From assembly GCA_937991555.1 (NCBI GenBank), contig CALKHU010000117.1, forward strand, positions 1 through 21,234: DNA of 21,234 nucleotides. The letters are read 5' to 3'. Shown piece by piece: positions 1 to 4,887 of this stretch (positions are counted from its first letter, which is position 1; every line of letters starts with the position of its first letter). Under the pieces are notes generated by a model. The model saw nothing but the letters and a program-made list of their open reading frames with translations. It searched no databases and had not been told where the DNA came from. A program made the translations under genes and the position numbers. Source of the DNA: an uncultured Caulobacter sp. (lineage in GTDB: Bacteria; Pseudomonadota; Alphaproteobacteria; Caulobacterales; Caulobacteraceae).

Positions 1-875
1 GCCGCATCCCGGTGGAGGCGGCGGCGGTCCCGCTCGACCCGGGCGATCCGGCCCGGCAGTCAATCGACGGCTTCCGCTACGCTGGCGGCGTGGCGCTGAC
101 GAGCGCGATGACGAGTCGCCTTCACGGCCTGTCCGATCTCTGGATCGCCGCGGACGGAACCTTCCTCTCGCCGACGGACGACGGCGACATCGTCAGGGGC
201 AGGATCCTGTCCGGCCCCGACGGACGCCTGATCGGCGTCGGCGACGCCACGTTGAAGCCATTGCTCAGCGCCGAGGGCCAGCCGCTGCAAGGCAAGCGGG
301 AGGGCGATGCCGAAGGCCTCACGCGGCTCGCCGACGGTCGCTTGCTGGTCAGCTTCGAGCGCGACCATCGCATCTGGGTCTATGATCAGGCCGGGCGCCC
401 GACCCCGGCCGAGGCGCCGCCCGTCTCCCTGGGCGACAATGAAGGCATGGAAGGACTGGCGGCCGCCCCGGGATCAGCCGAGCTCTACTTTGTCGGCCTC
501 GAGCCGGGCGGCATCTGGATGTGCCGCCTGCACACCGGATGCGATGAGTTGGACGGCCTGCCCACGCCGCCGCCGGGCTACCGGCTGAGCGCGCTGGGCG
601 TCGGACCGAAGGGCGAGCTGCTGATCCTGCACCACAGCTTTATCCCGGCGATCGGCTCGCGCATCATCCTGACCATCGTCGGGGATCCGTTCTTCGACAA
701 GGCGGTGATCGGCCGGCTGTCGATGGGTCCCAACGCGACCGTCGACAACTTCGAAGGCGTGTCGGCGACCGCCGGTCCGGACGGAAGCTGGCGGATCTTC
801 CTGCTGTCGGACGACAACTTCAACGACAGGCAGCGGACGATCCTGCTCGCGTTCGACTGGACGCCGCCCCAATGA
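1..875 (+). CDS. Phytase-like (esterase-like) beta-propeller domain protein, 5'-truncated
   Basis: This is the C-terminal part of a protein of the 'esterase-like activity of phytase' family, predicted to be a secreted or periplasmic propeller-like protein of uncertain substrate. The reading frame is open to the window edge (first whole codon at base 3), so the GTG at 12 is probably internal and the signal peptide is upstream. Visible family features are a GLSDLWIAADG stretch, a DAEGLTRLADGRLLVSFER stretch with a following HRIWVYD, NEGMEGLAA in the middle, and a C-terminal NFEGVSA followed by LLSDDNFN, all typical of this family. The stop overlaps the start of lldD by four bases (ATGA), which implies translational coupling. 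Nothing in the sequence identifies the real substrate; the family name does not prove phytase activity. Confidence 0.8.
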   Translation, partial: RIPVEAAAVPLDPGDPARQSIDGFRYAGGVALTSAMTSRLHGLSDLWIAADGTFLSPTDDGDIVRGRILSGPDGRLIGVGDATLKPLLSAEGQPLQGKREGDAEGLTRLADGRLLVSFERDHRIWVYDQAGRPTPAEAPPVSLGDNEGMEGLAAAPGSAELYFVGLEPGGIWMCRLHTGCDELDGLPTPPPGYRLSALGVGPKGELLILHHSFIPAIGSRIILTIVGDPFFDKAVIGRLSMGPNATVDNFEGVSATAGPDGSWRIFLLSDDNFNDRQRTILLAFDWTPPQ

Positions 876-2017
876 TCGCGGCCTCGGTCACCGACTACCG
901 CGAACTCGCCCGCAAGCGCCTGCCCCGGCTTCTGTTCGACTACATCGACGGCGGCTCCTACGCCGAGGCCACCCTGCGCCGGAACGTCGAGGACTTCGAG
1001 GACCTCGCCCTGCGCCAGCGGGTGCTGCGCGACGTCTCGAAGATCTCGCTGGAAACGGAGCTGTTCGGCCAGGCCTTCTCGATGCCGGTGATGCTGGCCC
1101 CTGTCGGCATGGCCGGCATGTACGCCCGCCGCGGCGAGGTGCAGGCGGCCAGGGCCGCGAAGGCGGCGGGCGTGCCGATGTGCCTGTCCACCGTCAGCGT
1201 CTGCGACCTGGACGAGGTGGCGTCTGGCTGCGGGATCCCGCCCTGGTTCCAGCTCTACATGATCCGCGACCGGGGCTACATGGCCGAGCTGCTGGCCAGG
1301 GCGAAGGCTCTCGGCTGCCCGGTGCTGGTGTTCACCGTCGACCTGCCGGTGCCCGGAGCCCGCTACCGCGACATGCGCACCGGACTGTTCGGCGGCGCGC
1401 CGTCGCTGACCGGCGGGCTGAAGCGCGCCATCGACGGCGTCACCCATCCCGGCTGGCTGCTGGACGTCCAGCTGGGCGGCAAGCCGCACACCTTCGGCAA
1501 CCTCGCGGCCGCGATTCCGGAGGCCAGGGGCATGGCCGAGTTCTGGCCGTGGGTGACCAGGAACTTCGACCCGACCCTGACCTGGGCCGACCTGGACTGG
1601 ATCCGCAGCCACTGGGACGGCCCGATCGTCATCAAGGGCGTGCTCGACCCGGACGACGCGCGCCAGGCGGTCAAGGCCGGCGCCGACGGCATCGTCGTCT
1701 CCAACCACGGCGGCCGCCAGCTCGACGGCGTGCTGTCGGGCGTCCGCGCCCTGCCCCCGATCGCCGACGCTGTCGGCGACGACCTCGCCATCCTGATGGA
1801 CGGCGGCGTGCGGTCGGGCCTCGACGTGGTCAAGGCGCTGGCGCTGGGCGCCAGGGCCTGCCTGATCGGCCGCCCCTGGGCCTGGGCGCTCGGGGCCCGG
1901 GGCGAGGCCGGCGTGGCCCATGTGCTGCAGATCCTGCGGCAGGAGATGATGATGGCCATGGCCCTGACCGGCTGCACGGACGTCAGGCAGGCCGGACGCG
2001 AGCTGCTTGTGCGCTGA
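872..2017 (+). CDS. lldD: L-lactate dehydrogenase (quinone/cytochrome-linked), FMN-dependent
   Basis: A 381-residue member of the FMN-dependent alpha-hydroxy-acid dehydrogenase family, closely resembling E. coli LldD over its whole length by recall. LldD oxidises L-lactate to pyruvate at the inner membrane and passes electrons to the respiratory chain. Seen in the sequence: the N-terminal YIDGG (residues 24-28), LAPVGMAGMYARRGE (75-89), the FMN-contacting QLY (127-129), FTVDLPVPGARYRD (154-167), Lys255 in VIKGVLDP, and the signature SNHGGRQLDG (277-286) with catalytic base His279, followed by the phosphate-binding DGGVRSG and GRPWAWAL regions. The length equals that of the family. The start ATG overlaps the previous stop, so it is likely co-transcribed with the phytase-like gene; no lactate permease or LldR is visible. 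A related 2-hydroxy-acid oxidase is possible, but the LldD match is strong. Confidence 0.92.
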   Translation: MIAASVTDYRELARKRLPRLLFDYIDGGSYAEATLRRNVEDFEDLALRQRVLRDVSKISLETELFGQAFSMPVMLAPVGMAGMYARRGEVQAARAAKAAGVPMCLSTVSVCDLDEVASGCGIPPWFQLYMIRDRGYMAELLARAKALGCPVLVFTVDLPVPGARYRDMRTGLFGGAPSLTGGLKRAIDGVTHPGWLLDVQLGGKPHTFGNLAAAIPEARGMAEFWPWVTRNFDPTLTWADLDWIRSHWDGPIVIKGVLDPDDARQAVKAGADGIVVSNHGGRQLDGVLSGVRALPPIADAVGDDLAILMDGGVRSGLDVVKALALGARACLIGRPWAWALGARGEAGVAHVLQILRQEMMMAMALTGCTDVRQAGRELLVR

Positions 2018-2056
2018 CGCCCCGGGGCGACAGAACAGTGCAATGCAACATAATCG

Positions 2057-2084
2057 TTGATCACCTGAAAAATCGCGCTACCTG
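2057..2084 (+). promoter_or_regulatory. Candidate housekeeping promoter for the UrcA-family gene
   Basis: TTGATCA at 2057-2063 is followed after 13 bases by GCTACCTG at 2077-2084. This resembles the Caulobacter housekeeping consensus (TTGaCgS, 10-14 bases, GCTANAWC) in spacing and in the GCTA core. It would give a leader of about 90 nt before the gene at 2180. It lies in the only non-coding gap upstream of that gene; the -10 half is only a partial match. Confidence 0.45.
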
Positions 2085-2179
2085 TTCCGGTGATGGATCA
2101 AGACGGACGATGAGCCGCGGCCATCAGGGGAAGCGCGCCGGAAGCGGTTGAAACCCAACCCCTTTCGGGAGTGCTCGGT

Positions 2180-2494
2180 ATGTCCAAGTTCAAGAAGTCC
2201 CTCGTCGCCGTCCTGGCGGTCCTCGCCTCGGGCGCGACCATCGCGTCGGCCTCGGCCGCCGAAGTGCGCGTGCCGGTCGCCGGCAAGTCGGTCGAGCAGC
2301 TGCACGCCGATCTGGTCAAGGCCGCCAGCAAGGCGTGCTGGGCCGATCTCGGCGGCGAACCGCTGGCCGGCTACCTCTATCCGGACTGCGTCCGTCGCAG
2401 CGTCGATCGCGCGGTCGCCCAGATCGGCGACGCCCGGCTGACGGCCTACGCCGCCGCCACGCCGGCCAGCTCGGTCACCCTCGCCGCCCGCTGA
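2180..2494 (+). CDS. UrcA family secreted small protein
   Basis: A 104-residue protein with a Sec signal peptide (MSKFKKSLVAVLAVLASG... cut near ASA-AEV) and a short mature domain with two cysteines, one in KACWADLGGE and one in YPDCVRRSVDRAV. This layout (export signal, valine-rich start of the mature part, a C...YPDCV pair and a helical tail) matches the UrcA family, which is common in Caulobacterales and sphingomonads and has no established biochemical role. The two cysteines probably form a disulphide in the periplasm (inference). I chose ATG 2180 because GGGAG at 2167-2171 sits eight bases upstream; the in-frame GTG at 2171 would overlap that site. The gene has its own candidate promoter and a strong terminator, so it is probably monocistronic. 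Confidence 0.82.
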   Translation: MSKFKKSLVAVLAVLASGATIASASAAEVRVPVAGKSVEQLHADLVKAASKACWADLGGEPLAGYLYPDCVRRSVDRAVAQIGDARLTAYAAATPASSVTLAAR

Positions 2495-2515
2495 GGCAGG
2501 GCCCTGAACGAAGAA

Positions 2516-2545
2516 GGCCCGCGGATCGCTCCGCGGGCCTTTTTT
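2516..2545 (+). terminator. Rho-independent terminator, probably bidirectional
   Basis: A perfect 9-bp GC stem (GGCCCGCGG / CCGCGGGCC, 2516-2524 and 2531-2539) with a six-base loop is followed by six T residues at 2540-2545. On the opposite strand the stem is followed by TTCTTCGTT, so it may also stop rpmB transcription. It lies between the converging UrcA-family gene and rpmB. Confidence 0.93.
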
Positions 2546-2569
2546 CATACCTGTCCGGTGGACGGTGGC

Positions 2570-2866
2570 TTACGCCGCGGCCTTCTCGGCCAGCTTCGCC
2601 TTGACCTGGCGCTTGATCTTCAGCGCGCGCGGCGACAGGGCGTCGTCCTTGGCGTTGACGAGGAAGGCGTCGAGGCCGCCCTTGAAATCCAGGGTGCGCA
2701 GGGCCGCGTTGGTGATGCGCAGCTTGAACGACTGGCCCAGGGCTTCGGACTGAAGCGTGGCGGGCGACAGCGCCGGCAGGAAGCGGCGCTTGGACTTGAT
2801 GTTCGAGTGGCTCACGTTGTGACCGACCATCGGACCAACACCGGTGAGTTCGCAGCGGCGCGACAT
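2570..2866 (-). CDS. rpmB: 50S ribosomal protein L28
   Basis: A 98-residue L28 of the large ribosomal subunit. The N-terminus MSRRCELTGVGPMVGHNVSHS and the following NIKSKRRFLPAL are the diagnostic L28 core (residues 1-32); LRITNAALRTLDFKGGLDAFL is the conserved C-terminal part, and the lysine/alanine-rich tail (ALKIKRQVKAKLAEKAAA) is typical of alphaproteobacterial L28, which is longer than the E. coli form. AAGG lies about nine bases before the ATG. The gene stands alone here (no rpmG beside it), reads from a strong promoter at 2929-2957 and has a 56-nt leader carrying a hairpin. Identification is secure. Confidence 0.97.
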   Translation of the reverse strand: MSRRCELTGVGPMVGHNVSHSNIKSKRRFLPALSPATLQSEALGQSFKLRITNAALRTLDFKGGLDAFLVNAKDDALSPRALKIKRQVKAKLAEKAAA

Positions 2867-2894
2867 AGGAAGCGACCTTCAAAAGAAATCCGGA

Positions 2895-2919
2895 CGCGCG
2901 AAGACCGGGTCTCCGCGCG
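2895..2919 (-). promoter_or_regulatory. Hairpin at the 5' end of the rpmB mRNA
   Basis: Read on the minus strand, 2919 to 2895 folds into an 11-bp stem (CGCGCG outer helix, one G-U pair, then AGAC/GTCT) with a three-base CCG loop. The predicted transcription start is near 2922, so the hairpin would sit at the extreme 5' end of the message. It could stabilise the mRNA or mediate feedback by L28 or another ribosomal protein; the role is inference. Confidence 0.6.
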
Positions 2920-2928
2920 AGAGGGGGC

Positions 2929-2957
2929 GGTATAGGCAGAGAGTCTCCGGGCGTCAA
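2929..2957 (-). promoter_or_regulatory. Strong vegetative promoter of rpmB
   Basis: On the minus strand TTGACG (2957-2952) and TATACC (2934-2929) are separated by exactly 17 bases. This is the best sigma-70-type promoter in the window and fits a highly expressed ribosomal gene. The transcript would begin near 2922, giving a leader of about 56 nt. Confidence 0.78.
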
Positions 2958-2969
2958 GTTTGGAGTCGC

Positions 2970-3311
2970 TCAGCCCTTCTCCGGCAAGGTTTCGGCCGCC
3001 CAGCGTTCGGCGAAGGCGTTGATCGGCAGGAACTGGTCGAGCAGTTCGCGGCCCAGCGGCGTAAGCTCATAGCCGTGACGATGCTGCAGGGCGATCAGCC
3101 CGGCCGCGCGCAGTTCGGACAGCCGCGCCTGCAGCACGGTCGGCGAGACGTCGTCGCAGGCCTCCCGGAGCTGTCGGGAGGTCAGCCAGCCGTCGCGAAG
3201 CTCCCAGATCACCCGCAGCGCCCATCGGCGGCCCAGCAGGTCCAGCAGCGCCATGACCGGCCGGCCGGTCATCGAGCCGCGCACGGTTCTCCGGGGCCGG
3301 GGTTCGACCAT
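2970..3311 (-). CDS. HxlR-family transcriptional regulator
   Basis: A 113-residue winged-helix protein of the HxlR family (single-domain dimeric regulators that often sense electrophiles, aldehydes or oxidants). Key features are LLDLLGRRWALRVIWELRDG (residues 22-41, the conserved GxRW...I.W.L segment of helix 1-2), the recognition segment SPTVLQARLSELRAAGLI, and the wing/C-terminal helix YELTPLGRELLDQF. The start ATG 3311 is chosen because GGAG lies five bases upstream; the frame stays open further upstream, but that part (to 3383) would cover the divergent promoter region. There is one cysteine (Cys52), and it lacks the conserved N-terminal cysteine of redox-sensing YodB-type members. It is divergent from the carboxymuconolactone-decarboxylase-like gene, which is its likely target. 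Confidence 0.85.
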   Translation of the reverse strand: MVEPRPRRTVRGSMTGRPVMALLDLLGRRWALRVIWELRDGWLTSRQLREACDDVSPTVLQARLSELRAAGLIALQHRHGYELTPLGRELLDQFLPINAFAERWAAETLPEKG

Positions 3312-3330
3312 CTGCACTCCGCTATTGATT

Positions 3331-3364
3331 TTGTAGCAACACTGCGTTACGGAAAGCGTAGCAA
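3331..3364. promoter_or_regulatory. Possible HxlR operator (direct repeat)
   Basis: GTAGCAA occurs at 3333-3339 and again at 3358-3364, a spacing of exactly 25 bp, inside the short divergent gap; the second copy runs into the ribosome-binding site of the downstream gene. HxlR of Bacillus subtilis is known to bind tandem 25-bp direct repeats, so the spacing is suggestive. Only seven bases are repeated, so the call is weak. Confidence 0.25.
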
Positions 3365-3376
3365 GGAGACCGGACC

Positions 3377-3919
3377 ATGCCAAGGATCGCGCCGCTGTCC
3401 CCGCCCTATGACGGCGACGTCCAGGCTTCGTTCGACGCCGTCATGCCGCCGGGCGCCGATCCGCTCCTCCTGTTCCGCACGCTGGCGACCAGCGCCCGCC
3501 ACTGGAAGAAGTTCCGCGCCGGCTCGCTGCTCGACCGCGGACCGCTGTCGCTGCGCGAGCGGGAGATCGTCATCGACCGCACCTGCGCCCTAGCCGGCTG
3601 CGAGTACGAGTGGGGCGTCCACGTCGCCGTGTTCGCGGGGCCGGCCCGGCTGACCCGCGAGGAGATCGCCGCCACCATCACCGGCGAGACCGGGTGCTGG
3701 ACGCCCGCCGAGCGGGCCCTGGTGGCGGCCGCCGAGGCGCTGCACCACCGGGCCACGCTCGACGACGCCGAATGGTCCGCGCTCCGCGCCCATTACGACG
3801 AGGCGCAGATTCTCGAGATCCTGCTGCTGTGCGGCTTCTACCGGACGGTCGCCTGTGTCGCGAACGGCCTCGACCTGCCCCTCGAGCCGGCCGCCGCACG
3901 ATTCAGCGCGTATGGTTAA
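3377..3919 (+). CDS. Carboxymuconolactone decarboxylase (AhpD-like) family protein
   Basis: A 180-residue all-helical protein of the carboxymuconolactone decarboxylase family. Members are either decarboxylases or AhpD-type peroxidase partners. The conserved core is LSLREREIVIDRTCALAGCEYEWGVH (residues 57-82). Where AhpD has a CxxC pair followed by His, this protein has Cys75-Glu-Tyr-Glu78 and His82, so it keeps one Cys, a Glu and the His. It therefore belongs to the single-cysteine subgroup and is unlikely to work as a classical disulphide reductase. The C-terminal half repeats the helical hairpin (TPAERALVAAAEALHH and EILLLCGFYRTVACVANGL). AAGGAG lies about nine bases before the ATG. It is divergent from an HxlR regulator, a common pairing. 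Substrate unknown. Confidence 0.82.
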   Translation: MPRIAPLSPPYDGDVQASFDAVMPPGADPLLLFRTLATSARHWKKFRAGSLLDRGPLSLREREIVIDRTCALAGCEYEWGVHVAVFAGPARLTREEIAATITGETGCWTPAERALVAAAEALHHRATLDDAEWSALRAHYDEAQILEILLLCGFYRTVACVANGLDLPLEPAAARFSAYG

Positions 3920-4005
3920 TCCATATTAATATACAATAGCTTGTGGCGAACATGTGAGGAACCGGGCGAAGTCGCCGATTCGGACATGATTCGTTTCGCT
4001 CCTGT
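3914..4005. repeat. Copy 1 of a 92-bp intergenic direct repeat with two GANTC sites
   Basis: This stretch aligns without gaps to 4679-4770 (about 73 of 92 positions identical by hand). It starts with GGTTAAT, has a divergent block at 3921-3930, then ATACAATA, CTTG, GAACA, CGGGCGA, GTCGC, GATTCGG, CATGATTCGTTTCGC and CCTGT. Two GATTC sites (3977-3981, 3988-3992) are 11 bp apart, and 3959-3981 forms an imperfect hairpin. GGTTAA at its left edge and TTAACC at 4017-4022 face each other. ATGGTTAA at 3912-3919 is the complement of the CtrA half-site TTAACCAT and overlaps the stop of the previous gene. It resembles the CcrM-site-associated Caulobacter intergenic repeats known from the literature. 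Confidence 0.85.
3916..3987 (-). CDS. Possible 23-codon small ORF inside repeat copy 1
   Basis: Reading leftwards, ATG at 3987 opens a 23-codon frame (MSESATSPGSSHVRHKLLYINMD) ending in TAA at 3916-3918. AGGAG lies 12 bases upstream, which is long for a ribosome-binding site. The second repeat copy has an aligned frame with the same start, stop and length. However, base differences between copies are spread evenly over codon positions, so there is no sign of selection on a protein. I list it as a possibility only; a non-coding repeat is more likely. Confidence 0.15.
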   Translation of the reverse strand: MSESATSPGSSHVRHKLLYINMD

Positions 4006-4035
4006 GCCGCCGGCCGTTAACCGTTGGAACGGCCC

Positions 4036-4614
4036 TCATAGCGCCCGGATTTCGACGCGCCGGAACCGCACCGTTCCGCCGCCGTACTGCAGCGCGATCG
4101 GGCCTTGCCGGTGGGCGGCGCTGCGCACCCGGTCGACGGTGGTCAGGCCGTTGACGGCCACCGACAGGACCTCGCCCCGCGCGCTGACCTCGATGACGCT
4201 CCACCGCCCGCCGGCCTTCGGCATCGGCGATACGGCCGCCAGGTCGACGATGGCTCCGGTGCCGTAGGTCGGGTCCGGCCGCCGGTCGAAGATGTTCACC
4301 TCATAGGCGTTGGCCGGCGTGAACGTCGTCGGGTCCGAACAGCGGATGAAGATGCCCGAGTTGGCGTCCTCGCTGACCCAGACCTCGACCCGCAGCGCGA
4401 AGTCCGCATAGGTGTCCCGGGTGACGAGAAAGCTCATCCCGCCGCGGCTGGCGCTCACGGCCCCGTCGGCCAGCGTCCAGTCGGCGTCGCCGACGGCCGT
4501 CCAGCCCTCGAGGCTGGTTCCATCGAACAGCACCCGGGGCGGCGTCTCCGCCACGGCTGCTGGCGCCAGCGACGCGGCGGCCAGTCCCAGGATCACGGTG
4601 CGTCGGTCGGTCAT
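4036..4614 (-). CDS. Exported DUF1080 (3-keto-disaccharide hydrolase-like) protein
   Basis: A 192-residue protein made of an export signal and one DUF1080 domain, a concanavalin-like beta-sandwich found in 3-keto-disaccharide hydrolases and other carbohydrate-related proteins. The N-terminus MTDRRTVILGLAAASLAPAAVA has a twin arginine followed by a short hydrophobic stretch, suggesting Tat export with cleavage before ETPPR. The domain opens with the family hallmark LFDGTSLEGW (residues about 29-38) and continues with the ANSGIFIRC strand, YEVNIFD, a GTGAIVDLA loop, and the closing GPIALQYGGGTVRFRRVEIR strand pair. It is short for the family, with no accessory domain. It lies alone on the minus strand and is bracketed by two copies of a 92-bp repeat. 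Periplasmic glycan binding or hydrolysis is the likely role; the substrate is not determinable. Confidence 0.83.
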   Translation of the reverse strand: MTDRRTVILGLAAASLAPAAVAETPPRVLFDGTSLEGWTAVGDADWTLADGAVSASRGGMSFLVTRDTYADFALRVEVWVSEDANSGIFIRCSDPTTFTPANAYEVNIFDRRPDPTYGTGAIVDLAAVSPMPKAGGRWSVIEVSARGEVLSVAVNGLTTVDRVRSAAHRQGPIALQYGGGTVRFRRVEIRAL

Positions 4615-4678
4615 GCGCGTCTTCCCCCGCCGCGAGTTTCGCCCGCCAGGCGACCGCGGGGCAACGATTCCGGATTGT

Positions 4679-4770
4679 GGTTAATTGCTCTTGGGATACA
4701 ATATCTTGCGGTGAACAAATGCCGAATCGGGCGAGGTCGCTGATTCGGTCATGATTCGTTTCGCGCCTGT
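4679..4770. repeat. Copy 2 of the 92-bp intergenic direct repeat, three GANTC sites
   Basis: Gap-free partner of 3914-4005 in the same orientation. It has GATTC at 4742-4746 and 4753-4757 (again 11 bp apart) and a third site, GAATC at 4724-4728. The third and first sites form the arms of a hairpin (GAATC ... GATTC, 4724-4746) whose inner stem GGCGA/TCGC matches copy 1; one mismatch of copy 1 is a base pair here. GGTTAA at the left edge faces TTAACC at 4793-4798. The copy lies upstream of the DUF1080 gene and of the divergent amidohydrolase gene. Confidence 0.85.
4681..4752 (-). CDS. Possible 23-codon small ORF inside repeat copy 2
   Basis: ATG at 4752 opens a frame MTESATSPDSAFVHRKILYPKSN ending in TAA at 4681-4683, exactly the same length as the frame in copy 1. 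The upstream AGGCG is a poorer ribosome-binding site than AGGAG in copy 1. The last four codons before the stop share nothing with copy 1. Third-position changes are not favoured over first and second positions, so coding is doubtful. Confidence 0.15.
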   Translation of the reverse strand: MTESATSPDSAFVHRKILYPKSN

Positions 4771-4887
4771 TCGCCCGCACGCACGCCCGGCCTTAACCGG
4801 ATCGTCGCCGGGCCGTTGACGGGGGCCGCGCCCGCGCCCCATGGTCCGCCCCGTTCCGCCCGCGAGGGCCTGGCCGGGGGCCGTCTG

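Noticed and set aside
2018..2029. CGCCCCGGGGCG palindrome just after lldD, as a terminator
   Set aside because: Only four base pairs can form around a four-base loop and there is no T run; it is likely chance in GC-rich DNA.
4816..4822. TTGACGG as a -35 element for the amidohydrolase gene
   Set aside because: No acceptable -10 lies 10 to 19 bases downstream in this GC-only stretch.
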